DNA of 64,000 nt from Mimachlamys varia (GCA_947623455.1 OX392529.1:8990001-9054000), one strand, 5' to 3'. Positions 25,191-37,063 are shown, numbered from the stretch's first letter. Numbers and translations are program-made. Notes: generated by a model not told the origin, from the sequence alone.

Positions 25191-26100
25191 CGTAAACAAA
25201 ATCATAATCCGAACTCAAAATCGATTAAACTAGGGGCAAAATATGAACAAAGCAAAGATTTACATCGAGACCTATGTAAAAGTAAAGAGAATAAGACCAG
25301 GTGTTCCGGTTGGCATTCCAATGGGCACTAACTGTGCACCACTTTTGGATGACTTGTTTTTGTTTTCATACGAGGCTGAATTTGTCGAGGGGCTTATTAG
25401 AACGGGTAACAAAAACCTTGCCACATCTTTCAATTTCACTTTCAGGTATATCGACGATGTGTTGTCTATAAACAACAAGAAGTTTGCTGACCTAGTCGAT
25501 CGTATATACCCTACTGAACTTGAGATTAAAGACACAACAGACTCTCCTACATCAGCTTCTTACCTCGATCTTTACTTAAAATATGACCAACATGGGCAAC
25601 TTACTACTAAGCTGTATGATAAACTTGACGATTTCGATTTTCCGATCGTGAACTTTCCCTTTCTTGATAGTAACATTACTGCTTCTCCATCCTATGGTGT
25701 TTACATGTCGCAGTTGATTCGTTATTCTAGGGCTTGCTCTGAATATCGCGATTTTCGTGATAGATGTCGACTGATAACGAACAAACTTACGGCACAGGGA
25801 TTCAAGAAATGCAGGTTGATGAAGACTATGGGCAAGTTTTGAGGTCGCCATCTAGCTAACATCGAGAAATATTATGTATCTTTGTGTGATATGAAGATGG
25901 ACGTTTTTGAGTTTGCTTGTTAGTGTGTTTACTTGTTGTGATGGCGGGTGTCGTCGATGAAGCAGAAGACGCTTACTCTTCCGAAACATCTGGTTTTATT
26001 CTCTTGTGCTTTTAAGAGAGTATCCGTGTAAATATTTCCTTTGTTCCTATTTTGTCCCTAGTTTAATCGATTTTGAGTTCGGATTATGGTTTTGTTGACG
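25191..26100 (+). mobile_element. RT-bearing element bounded by 46-bp inverted repeats
   Basis: Left terminus 25191-25236 and right terminus 26054-26100 are inverted copies sharing CATAATCCGAACTCAAAATC and GATTAAACTAGGG. Between them lies one reverse transcriptase fragment and a non-coding tail. The left terminus plus a few dozen bases recur as solo pieces near 30600 and 35700. Inverted termini are compatible with a Penelope-like pLTR arrangement. Confidence 0.7.
25243..25842 (+). pseudogene. Reverse transcriptase fragment (Penelope-like type)
   Basis: A 199-codon frame with RT motifs in order: GVPVGIPMGTNCAPLLDDLF near residue 20-39, the catalytic box FRYIDDVLSIN near 68-78, SYLDLYLKYD near 105-114, and a conserved tail YGVYMSQLIRYSRACSEY. 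It matches the class of Penelope-like and related RTs common in mollusc genomes. It lacks the fingers domain upstream and ends at a TGA just after the RT, with no nuclease domain, so it is a fragment of an element. Family placement is from motif recognition. Confidence 0.7.
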
Positions 26101-26525
26101 CTTTGGTATTCTCTGATTTTTTTTCTGCTTCATCGACGACATCCACCATGTAAATCTTTATTACGTCCAAGTAAACACCAAGTCCTCTAAATGAGTACCG
26201 AGCAAATGTCTATCACAACAGGTAAGCGTTCTAATGAGCATGCTCAAAAACGTCCATCTTCTATCACACAAAGATACAGAATATTTTTCAATGAGACCAA
26301 AAACTTGCCCATAGTTCTGATCAACCTGCCTGTCTCAAATCCCTATGTTGTTTGTTTGTTTGTCAGCAGTCGACATCGGTCACGAAAATCACGATATTAA
26401 GAGTAAAACCTAGAATAAAAGAATCAATTGCGACATGTAAACACATAACTTGGAGAAGCAAAGATGTTACTTTCAAGAAATGGAAAATTCACGATCGGAA
26501 TATAGATATCGTCCCATTTATCGTA

Positions 26526-27863
26526 CTAGGGGTGTTCCAAAAATAATGTCACTTGCAACGGTGCTCATATAGCGGAAGTGCTTTTGTTCATTTTAATTTG
26601 CTCTGCCCTTCAAAATACTCTCCGCCAGCCAGAACACACCTTTTTAGCCGGTCAATTCATTTTTGGAAGCATTTTTCATACTCTTCAATGGGTACACCCA
26701 TCAGACACTGATAAACAGCAGATCCAAGGGCATTTCTCGAATTGTATCTCCTTCCTGATAAATTATATTTAAGTTTTGGAAAGAGAAAATAGTCGCAGGG
26801 GGCCAAGTCTGGCGAATACGGAGGGTGCGGAAGGACGGTAACCTTCTATGACTCCAAAAAGTCAGTCACAATACGTGCCTTGTGAGCGGGTGCATTATCA
26901 TGCAAAAGTCGCACATACGTAAGTCCTGTTTTGGGGCGGCGACTTTTGTAGTAGTTCTTCAACTTTATCAGAACAACGTTTTTATAGAACTTGCCTGTGA
27001 CCGTTCTGCCTTTTGGCACCGGGATTTGAATAGCTGGACCCTTATTAGTGAAAAAAATAGCACACAAAACCTTCTTTACCGTTCGTATTCGTTTGGCAAT
27101 ACTTGGGCGTCTGGCATTTTTAGTGGCCCATATTCGGTTGGCAGCCTTCCGCTTTGGTTCAAAATAATACACCCAGGTCTCATCACCAGTGACTCTATTA
27201 TCAAAGGCCTTTTTACTATATTTTGGGTACATTTTGAGAAGTTTTTTTGCCATTGTTACACGCGTCTTCTTTGCTCATTCGTTAACAAATGGGGTATCCA
27301 TCTTGCAATTTATCTTTCTAACTTTTAGGTGTTTCTTCAAAATTTCATGAACTCTTGCTAACGACAAGTTTGTCATTCGAGCCAATTGTCTTACGGTGAA
27401 TCGAGCATCAGTTTGGAGGATATTTCGGATTTTTTCTATGTTACCTTTGGTCGTAGTTGTTGCAGGACGACCTGGGTGAGCAGCATCTTTCAGTTGCTGC
27501 TGCCCAGCACTAAATTTACCTACCCACCTACAAACAGTCCTGTGAGACATTTGGCCCTCCCCATAAATGTCACACACCTCGCGGTGAATATCTACAGCCT
27601 TTATGCCGAGTAATGACCTACCTTTTATATAGGCCCTAATTTCAAGAACATTTTCACCTCGTTTTCCTTTGATTTTGTGTCTAGTCTAACGAATGGGCTA
27701 TGGAACGATGTACACTTTACCGAGGCCAGTGAACGTGTGGACGAGATATTTACCTGTGTCACGAGCCAGGGATCACTCAATCGACACGAGGTGGTTTTGT
27801 GCATAAATTGCACGATTTTCGCGAAATAAAGCACAGATGACATTATTTATGGAACACCCCTCG
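26526..27863 (-). mobile_element. mariner element, copy 1, with TA duplication
   Basis: Termini are CTAGGGGTGTTCCAAAAATA at the left and its inverted counterpart ending GGAACACCCCTCG at the right, flanked by TA (26524-26525, 27864-27865). The length of 1338 bp is usual for full-length mariner. The equivalent position in the duplicated block (near 31759, ATCGTATAACTTAG) is an intact empty site, which proves the insertion boundaries. Confidence 0.95.
26588..27673 (-). pseudogene. mariner transposase, inactive copy 1
   Basis: The minus strand encodes an N-terminal helix-turn-helix region ([15 protein letters not shown], then [19 protein letters not shown]) followed by the catalytic domain, with [26 protein letters not shown] and [17 protein letters not shown]. 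The spacing from the second to the third aspartate is 34 residues, the mariner D34D pattern. Damage: the start codon position reads ATC, a frameshift lies near 27260, a TAG follows the FLES segment near 26846, and a TGA replaces tryptophan in QKWIDRLK. It cannot make transposase. Confidence 0.93.
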
Positions 27864-28161
27864 TATAACTTAGTAGTAGGCTGTTCATGTTTGTTCATAG
27901 TTGACGAATATGTTGTGCCCTTTATTTCCTTTAGTTCAGAAGGGTATATGACTCATTATCACAAAAGTTCCAGTTTTAATAGTGAAAACAAAAATCAGAA
28001 AAAAACAACTTTCTTTGACTTACAACTTTTATGATTTAAGTAAAATGGGATACATGCAGTTTACAAAGAAGATGAAGTAACACACACATATGCTGCACAT
28101 TTTTCATTTAATAATAAATACTGTATGCCGCAAAAATGAATTAAACTGTATCATACAGCTG

Positions 28162-28185
28162 TTTCGTCCTTCTAGGACTCTTCAG
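28162..28185 (-). ncRNA. Hammerhead-ribozyme-like core, copy 2
   Basis: On the minus strand CUGAAGA is followed by GUCC-UAGAA-GGAC (a four-pair stem II with five-base loop) and GAAAC, in the order required for a hammerhead. Next comes CUGUAUGAUACAG, able to form a stem-III-like hairpin. Stem I pairing is not obvious. Penelope-like elements are known to carry hammerheads, and retroelement relics lie nearby. Confidence 0.45.
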
Positions 28186-29104
28186 TGATGCTAGGGGCCA
28201 AAATGTGGGAATCCCAACAGTTCTCAACTAATGTAGAAGCAGAAGGGTCAGGTTCGTAAAACACAAGTCATTTAATTTACGACTTAAGAAGTAAACCTAA
28301 ACTGAAAATCATTGTTTGCACATCTGAATGTTTACTAGTTCAGTTACTATTGGTAACGCTAACGATCACAGGTAGTTTAAAAAGTCTGTGTTGTTACTAT
28401 TATTGAATTGTTGTTAGTCTTGGGATAAAATATGTCAGTTCTATGCTAATTGATTTCTTTAATTGATAAAGATTCATAAAATTGGTAATCAATTTGTAAA
28501 CACACAATGCTACAGAAAATTACTGGGTGGCTTATTGTTTCTTTTCAACTTTATTCAATTGAATATCAGCTAATGTTTGTGGTTGTAATATCATGACATG
28601 TTGTCCATTGTGTAACAATTTTAAATACCATGATACATGTATTTTAGTCAATTTCACTATTGGCACTCATCGTTTCCCAGCTGTAGAGAGGCCATTCGTG
28701 ATCACCTGCAATGTCCTGCTGAATAAAACCTGCATGTAACTGAATTATATTTCATCAATATGCATATAAATTATATAGCAATGTGTCCTAAACAAACAAT
28801 TTAATTCATTAACTAAAATATAAATTGGTTGTATATGATGGAAGTTCATATTATGCGTCTTGTCACCCAATTGTCTGTGGTGTTACTAGTGATGTCTTTG
28901 TTATTGTTCAGACAGACTACATGCTTCAATAACTGTCAAACTAATCATAGTACTTACTATGTTGTACATGTAACATAATGCAATAATTTCTTGGGCTTTT
29001 ATATGTTCGTGATATGTTGGAAACAAGTTCTTTCTTGGCGCTCTATTTCCGTGTATTTAAGGTCATTTCCCAAGGTGGGGACTTCGAGAAGCATACTTTG
29101 TATA

Positions 29105-29645
29105 CCTGTGCCACACAGTACTTTCTGTACGAGGAAATGTACGTGAGGTCCATAGAAAATAGAAAACTATGTGAGGTCCATAGAGAATAGAAAATTATGT
29201 GAGGTCCATAGAGAATAGAAAATTATGTGAGGCCCATAGAGAATAGAAAATTATGTGAGGTCCATAGAGAAGAGAAAATTATCTGAGGTCCATAGAGAAT
29301 AGAAAATTACGTGAGGTCCATAGAGCATAAAGATTTACGTGCGGTCCATTGAAAATAAAGAATTACGTGAGGTCAATGGACAATAAAGAATTACGTGAGG
29401 TCCAAAGAGAATAAAGAATAACGTGAGGTCCATTTAAAAAAGAGAATTACGTGAGGTCCATTGAGAATAGAGAATTACGTGAGGTCCATAGAGAATAAAG
29501 AATTACGTGGGGTCCATTGATAATAAAGAATTACGTGAGGTCCATTGAAAATAGAGAGTTACGTAAGGTCCATTGATAATAAAGAATTAGGTGGGGTCCA
29601 TTCAGAATAGAGAACTGCGTGAGGCCCTTTGAGAATAAAGACTTC
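29105..29645. repeat. 28-bp minisatellite, unit 1 copy
   Basis: About 19 diverged copies of a 28-bp unit containing TTACGTGAGGTCCATTGAGA. It belongs to the tandem duplication. The homologous array at 33825-34725 has more copies. Confidence 0.92.
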
Positions 29646-30839
29646 AAAATCCATCCCTGTAGGTCGAGCTCTGAGAAAATAATTTACCTGTCGTCAACAT
29701 CATTTTGTTATTGACAACAAATATTTAATTCCTTGTAGAATTCGGAATTAACTTCAGTTTGTTGATTGTAAAGCAATCAAAATAAATCTGAAGCAGCCAT
29801 AGCAATGTATGGGACATTTATACTGCTTGTCTTCTGCCCAAATATTGTGTTTGGGCATTATCTTAATTGAATATTTGGCTACCTAGGTGAGTAAGGCAAA
29901 CTTCATTACTTCCTTTTTGATAATCCTTAATAAATATTTCTTTTTATGGTATTATAAGAATGAAAAAATGAATGATTTGAAGTTCGAAAGAAGAAATGTA
30001 AGATAAAGAGTGAATGAAGGAAAATAGGCCTTAAACTAATATATAAGAGTTAAACCATGGAGTTACCCCATTAATCGTTTAATATGAACCAAATTCATTG
30101 TCCATCAACGCTGGATATAGTCTCATGTTGTAAAACGAATCAAGAATACCAAATCGTCAACAATACAAAGATATGAACAAAGGAAAGATTTACACAACGA
30201 CCAACAAGAGAATAAGACCTGGGCCTGTATTCAGGAACCGTTCTCATGATCAAGCATGGATTCTGTGCTCAACCCAATATCTTGATTCGGTTAAAAACTA
30301 GTAATGAAACGTTATTTTACCAAATATTGCGAATTAGTTTGAAGATGGTTGAAGCCAAATACTTTTTGTAGTGTTCACATTTTACTTTTTGAGCCTTTGA
30401 CACGATTTAAGTTGCAAGAAAGCTGATTTAGGGCAAAATCAATGCTTGAGCATGAGAATAGTTTCAAGAATACGGGCCCAGATGTTCCGGAATAGTAAGT
30501 GTTTTCCGCTTCATCTACGATGCCCGTCATTGAAATTTATGTCATATCCAAGCAAACGTTACGACCTCCTTCATATCATACAGGAATACATCGAACCGTC
30601 AATAAAACCATAATCCGAACTCAAAAATCGATTTTTTGTTGAACTAGGGGCACAATATGAGCAAAGCAAAGATTTACACGAAGACACTTGTAAAAGTATA
30701 GGAGGATAAGACCAGGGGTTCCGGAAAAGTAAGTGTGTTCTACTTCATCGACGACACCCGCCTTGTAAATCCTGGTAACATCCAAGTAAACGTCAAGTCG
30801 TAAGTTCGTTCGTCAGCAACTGACATCACGAAAGTTTCG

Positions 30840-31560
30840 TAGTCCGAATGCTTCGGACTATAGGCCAAATATGACATGCTTGTATGACGTGTTAATGAGT
30901 TTCGCTCTTATAATGAACATTATTGTATCACATTGACAAAAAGTCGTAATAATGAGTAGCTACCATCTGCACATTATGTAAGTGTACCGTTAGCAAAGGC
31001 AAATCACAGCATTAAATGTCAACCATGTATAAATAATATATAAAATGCATAATCACAATTTTGCCACGACGTCACTCATAACAATGGTAGGTAACAATGA
31101 ATAAATGACTCATTTTATACCAGCAGGCGACCCATTCTTGAGCATAACAATTAACTGCGTCAGCTTCTGAACGTAATTAGTTTTAATTAATTGATTAATG
31201 GACGTAATATAATATATATTTATAGTCTACACTGGAATTCACTCGATAACCATTGCTCCACAGACTATCCTTATCACCACAGTACTGTACGTGTCAAATT
31301 TCTATGACGTCGACAACAATACATGTGGGTGGAGCTATGCAAATCCTCCTGTTTGAAACACAATTGTGTGACGTCTACGAAGATTGGACTATAATGAACA
31401 AAATAGTTAGGAGCATTTCACAGAAAGATGCTTTAAATATAATGATAAACTTTTATTTTGTTTTATTGTAGAAATCATAGAGTCAGAACCTTTAATGTTG
31501 CTTAACACGATAACCTAAACAAAATAGAAAGTTAATCCTTAACTAAATATATACATCGCG
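30840..31560. repeat. Duplicated block X, second copy
   Basis: Second copy of 22690-23340. At its right end ATCGCGGTTAATGAT joins directly to AGTTCTGATCAACC. In unit 1 these two sequences are separated by about 2.97 kb (23340-26308). Confidence 0.85.
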
Positions 31561-32007
31561 GTTAATGATAGTTCTGATCAACCTGCCTGTCTCAAATCCC
31601 TATGTTGTTTGTTTGTTTGTTTGTCAGCAGTCGACATCGGTCACGAAAATCACGATATTAAGAGCAAAACCTAGAATAAAAGAATCAACACATAACTTGG
31701 AGAAGCAGAGATGTTATTTTCACGAAATGGAAAATTCACGATCGGAATATAGATATCGTCCCATTTATCGTATAACTTAGTAGCAGACTGTTCATGTTTG
31801 TTCATAGTTTACGAATATGATTGCCCTTGAAAAAAAAAATCAGAAAAAACACAACTTTCTTTGACTTACAACGTTTATGATTTAAGTAAAAGGGGATGCA
31901 TGCAGTTAACAAAGAAGATGAAATAACACGCACATATGCTGCACATTTTTCATTTAATAATAAATACTGTATGCCGCAAAAATGAATTAAACTGTATCAT
32001 ACAGCTG

Positions 32008-32031
32008 TTTCGTCCTTCTAGGACTCTTCAG
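32008..32031 (-). ncRNA. Hammerhead-ribozyme-like core, copy 3
   Basis: Same arrangement as the 28.16-kb copy: CUGAAGA, a GUCC/GGAC stem with UAGAA loop, and GAAACAGCUG on the minus strand. The core is identical although the flanks have diverged (GTAATG in place of GTGATG just outside). Confidence 0.42.
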
Positions 32032-32310
32032 TAATGCTAGGGGCCAAAAGTGGGAATCCCAACAGTTCTCAACTAATGTAGAAGCAGAAGGGTCAGGTTC
32101 GTAAAACCCATTTAATTAACGACTTAAGAAGTAAACCTAAACTGAAAATCATTGTTTGCACATCTGAATTTTTACTTGTTCAGTTACTATTGGTAACGCT
32201 AACGATCACAGGTAATTTAAAAAGTCTGTGTTGTTACTATTATTGAATTGTTGTTAGTCTTGGGATAAAATATGTCAGTTGTATGCTAATTGATTTCTTT
32301 AATTGATAAA

Positions 32311-32453
32311 GTTATACATGTAGCATAATGGTTTTAATTACTTGAACCTCATTTTAATACTGTTTGAAGATATGTATTGGAATATGTCCCGACCCCTGTA
32401 CTTTTGCACTAAAGGGATGTGCATTATTTCCTTCTAATAAAGTTAAAACTAAA
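32311..32453. mobile_element. 143-bp insertion in duplication unit 2
   Basis: Absent from the matching position in unit 1, where GATAAAG runs straight into ATTCATAAAATTGG. The inserted segment ends with TTCTAATAAAGTTAAAACTA and AAG, and TAAAG appears at both junctions as a possible 5-bp duplication. The 3' end resembles a retroposed transcript tail. Confidence 0.55.
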
Positions 32454-33824
32454 GATTCATAAAATTGGTAATCAGTTTGTAAACACACAATGCTACAGAT
32501 AATTATTGGATGGCTAATTGTTTCTTTTCAACTTTATTCAATTGAATATCAGCTAATCCTTGTGGTTGTAATACCATGGCATGTTGTCCATTGTGTAACA
32601 ATTTTAAATACCATGATACATGTATTTTAGTCAATTTCACTATTGGCACTCATCGTTTCCCAGCTGTAGAGAGGGCCATTCCTGATCACCTGCAATATCC
32701 TGCTGAATAAAACTTATATAGCAATGTGTCCTAAACAAACAATTACATTCATTTACTAAAATATAAATTGGTTGTATATGATGGAAGTTCATATTATGCG
32801 TCTTGTCACCCAATTGTCTGTGGTGTTACTAGTGATGTCTTTGTTATTGTTCAGACAGACTACATGCTTCAATAACTGTCAAACTAATCATAGTACTTAC
32901 TATGTTGTACATGTAACATAATGCAATAATTTCTTTGCTTTATAAATCTTATTTTATGAATCTTTCCATTTTCTCAGAAATTATTTATTATTTTTCTCGT
33001 TCAATGTCTATGGTATTACTATGATGGTATCACCAATATTCATGCCCTTGGTGTTACCAATTCAAAGACCTCGTCTCTCACAATGACATATTCCATTTTG
33101 AGAACTGTTAGCCTATGTAAAAAGTTTATGATTCATCTTACTAATAATATATTTGATGGCCTGTAATATTTGTGTTGCAAATATTTGACTGTGCTGTTAC
33201 TTGTCTATGTATGTAGTGTTACAATAATTGCCTTTGGTGTTACTGTTTTGAGGAAATCTTTATTCCAAATTATATAATCTTTTAAGGGTTATCCTCCATC
33301 AGAAATGAACTATAATCATTGTTTTGCGAGTTTACTTATTCAAATAGCAATGCTTTGTTTTTTTCAATAAAATTGATTGATAAACGGATATGATGTCTGA
33401 AGTGTTACCAAATATTCATCGTGGATCTGACCAGTAACACCACAGAAAGTTTGACCATAGGTCAACCTTGTATGAAAATAAAAACAAGTCAGCTAAGAGT
33501 GGGGCACAGTTTGTTCTCAACATTATGTATCGACGTAAATGTTTCTATTAAGAGTAGGGAGGTTTTCAATACCCCCGGTAGAGAGGCGGTGACTGGGTGA
33601 TATAACATGTGGTATTTGATTGGTAGAACAGAGCAGGGAGGAATCTGTGTAGCAGGATGTTAGGGTATCCGGGTTCGCATTGGGCTTTTATATGTTCGTG
33701 ATATGTTGGAAACAAGTTCTTTCTTGGCGCTCTATTTCCGTGTATTTTAGGTCATTCTCCAAGGTGGGGACTACGAGAAGCATACTTTGTATACCTGTGC
33801 CACACAGTACTTTCTGTACGAGGA

Positions 33825-34725
33825 AATTTACGTGATGTCCATAGAGAATAGAAAATTATGTGAGGTCCATAGAGAATAGAAAATTACATGAGGTCCATAG
33901 AGCATAAAGATTTACGTGCGGTCCATTGAAAATAAAGAATTACGTGAGGTCAATGGACAATAAAGAATTACGTGGGGTCCATTGAGAATAAACAATAACG
34001 TGCGGTCCATTTAAAATAGAGAATTACGTGAGGTCCATTGAGAATAGAGAATTACGTGAGGTCCATAGAGAATACAGAATTACGTGGGGTCCATTGATAA
34101 TAAAGAATTACGTGAGGTCCTTAGATAATAAAGAATTACGTGAGGTCCATTGAGAATAGAGAATTACGTGAGATCCATTTAAAATAGAGAATTACGTGAG
34201 GTCCATTGAGAATAGAGAATTACGTGAGGTCCATAGAGAATAAAGAATTACGTGGGGTCCATTGATAATAAAGAATTATGTGAGGTCCATCGAGAATAAA
34301 GAATTACGTGAGGTCCATTGAGAATAGAGAATTACGTGAGGTCCATAGAGAATAAAAAATTACGTGAGGTCCATAGAGAATAAAGATTTACGTGGGGTCC
34401 ATTGACAATAAAGAATTACGTGCGGTCCATTTAAAATAGAGAATTACGTGAGGTCCATTGAGAACAAAGAATTACGTTAGGTCCATGGAGAATAAAGACT
34501 TACGTGGGGTCCATTGATAATAAAGAATTACGTGAGATCCATTGAAAATAGAGAATTACGTAAGGTCCATTAAAAATAGAGAATTACGTGAGGTCCATGG
34601 ACAATAAAGAATTAAATGAAGTCAATTGATAATAAAGAATAACGTTAGGTCCATTGAAAATAAAGAATTACTTGAGGTCCATTCAGAATAGAGAACTACG
34701 TGAGGCCCTTTGAGAATAAAGACTT
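33825..34725. repeat. 28-bp minisatellite, unit 2 copy
   Basis: About 32 copies of the same 28-bp unit as at 29.1-29.6 kb. The copy number differs by more than half between the two units, so the array changed length after the duplication. Confidence 0.92.
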
Positions 34726-35935
34726 CAGAATTCATCCCTGTAGGTCGAGCTCTGAGAAAAGAATTTACCTGTCGTCAACATCATTTTGTTATTGACAACA
34801 CATATTTAATTCCTTGTAGAATTGGGAATTAACTTCAGTTTGTTGATTATAAACCATTCAAAATAAATCTGAAGCAGCCACAGCAATGTATGGGACATTT
34901 ATACTGCTTGTCTTCTGCCCAAATATTTTGTTTGGGCATTATCTTTATTGAATATTTGGCGACCTAGGTGGGTAAGGCAAACTTCATTACTTCCTTTCTG
35001 ATAATCCTTAATAAATATTTCTTTTTATGGTATTATTAGAATGAAAGATAATGAAAAAATGAATTATTTGAAGTTCGAGAGAAGAAATGTAAGATGGAGA
35101 GTGAATGAAGGAAAATAGGCCTTAAACTAATATATAAGAGTTAAACCATGGAGTTACCCCATTAATCGTTTAATATGAACCAGATTCATTGTCCATCAAT
35201 TCTGGATATAGTCTCATGTTGTAAAACGTATCAAGAATACCAAATCGTCAACAATACAAAGATATGAACAAAGGAAAGATTTATACACCGACCAACAAGT
35301 GAATAAGACGTGGGCCTGTATTCAGGAACCGTTCTCATGATCAAGCATGGATTCTGTGCTCAACCCAATATCTTGATTCGGTTAAAAACTAGTAATGAAA
35401 CGTTATTTTGCCAAATATTGCGAATTATTTTGAAGATGGTTGAAGCCAAATACTTTTTGTAGTGTTCACATTTTACTTTTTGAGCCTTTGACACGATTTA
35501 AGTTGCAAGAAAGCTGATTTGAGCGCAAAATCAATGCTTGAGCATGAGAATAGTTTCAAGAATACGGGTCCAGATGTTCCAGAATAGTAAGTGTTTTCCG
35601 CTTCATCTACGATGCCCGTCATTGAAATCTATGTCATATCCAAGCAAACGTTACGACCTCTTTCATATCATACAGGAATACATCGAACCGTCAATAAAAC
35701 CATAATCCGAACTCAAAAATCGATTTTTTATTTAACTAGGGGCACAATATGAGCAAAGCAAAGATTTACACGAAGACACTTGTAAAAGTATAGGAGGATA
35801 AGACCAGGGGTTCCGGAAAAGTAAGTGTGTTCTGCTTCATTGATGACACCCGCCTTGTAAATCCTGGTAACATCCAAGTAAACGTCAAGTCGTTAGTTCG
35901 TTCGTCAGCAACTGACATCACGAAAATTTCGATAT

Positions 35936-36740
35936 TAAGAGCGAGCCAAAGAATAACAACTGCTACATGTCAACACTATAGGTTGTAGAAGCAGTAATGT
36001 TATTATCGAGAAAGTTAAGTTTAGGATAGAATAATCGAAATCGTCACGTTTATCTTAAATCTTAAGGAGTAAGCTGCCAAAATTGACCATTATTAAGAAA
36101 TATCGGGTTAAGCAGAAGATATAAAATAGTCTATAAATAACAGTAATTCCAGACTCCATATACGATCGCCTTAGTCAGCAAATGCATTGATATTTATAGA
36201 CATCACATCATCAAAGACAAATTCAAGCCCGTATAAAAAAAAATATAAGCAATTATAAGCTACAAGGGGTACAGTTTAATCCCATAGGAATTCCAATAGT
36301 CTGCTGTAAAATATTTCCTCCAAAATCAACAATGACTTTGTCAAATGAAAATTGAATCATTCCTACTATTTAGAACATTTGTACCAGTGAAATGTCAGAA
36401 AATATCAGCTTAATAAAATTTATATCATCACTGCTTATATCATCAGTATCACTAGTGATGATATAAGTTTCGGTCCGATATCATGACACCCTACTGTGTA
36501 CTATTTTTTCGTTATTCTAGAATTAAATCATAAATTAAAAACCATTATAGAATTTTGGAAATTAATAGATAAATTAATAGATGTTTTTGTATTTTTAATA
36601 TATTTTTAACAAAAAATATAACTTCATCCTGTGGCATATTAATATTCTATAAGCCTTAGACACTCAGTCCCGTTCAGTTGTAAATGCATATTTTATAAAA
36701 GAAATCAGACTTTAAGGAATTTCGAAAATGTAATAAAAAT
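35936..36740. other. No gene recognised
   Basis: AT-rich spacer. The only local structure is a short palindromic TATCATCACTAGTGATGATA at about 36450-36469. Confidence 0.5.
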
Positions 36741-36747
36741 AAAATTT

Positions 36748-36881
36748 AATGGTTTCCCAATAAATATCAAATATATTTCACTCGTATGGCAGATTTGAAA
36801 TATAGCTTCACTCGTGAAAATATTAAAAAAAGAAATCTGCCATACTCGTGAAATATATTTGATATTTAATGGGAAACCATT
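36748..36881. repeat. Fold-back hairpin with 49-bp arms
   Basis: Arms 36748-36796 and 36833-36881 (AATGGTTTCCCAATAAATAT and complement) are near-perfect inverted copies around a 36-nt loop. A CTCGTATGGCAGATTT segment sits at the inner end of each arm. Likely a MITE. Confidence 0.8.
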
Positions 36882-36983
36882 GAATAGCCTTATATTTTCC
36901 TCAGAAATTCTGTCTTACATTTTCCCCCGAGATGGACGTGACATGCATACATGTGCTGTAACTTTAAACTTTGTAGCTTATGC

Positions 36984-37063
36984 AGCGGGCTGAAGTTAAC
37001 AGCGGATTCGTTATTCGTTATTGGAGATTCAAATAACGAATCCGCTGCTAACTTCAGCCCGCT
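36984..37063. repeat. 80-bp hairpin, likely MITE
   Basis: Arms of 32 bp (AGCGGGCTGAAGTTAACAGC and complement) around a 16-nt loop, flanked by GCTTATGC and GCATATGC, a seven-of-eight match that may be an 8-bp target duplication. Confidence 0.75.

Larger units (their letters stand above)
26308..30838. repeat. Tandem duplication, unit 1 distal block
   Basis: From AGTTCTGATCAACCTGCCTG rightwards this block matches 31568-35935 over most of its length, including the hammerhead-like core, the 28-bp array and the solo retroelement terminus. Unit 1 contains the mariner that unit 2 lacks. Unit 2 carries two extra insertions (32311-32453 and about 32937-33680). Confidence 0.88.
31568..35935. repeat. 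Tandem duplication, unit 2 distal block
   Basis: Counterpart of 26308-30838. It lacks the mariner and has two segments absent from unit 1. No host gene is seen in either unit. Confidence 0.88.
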
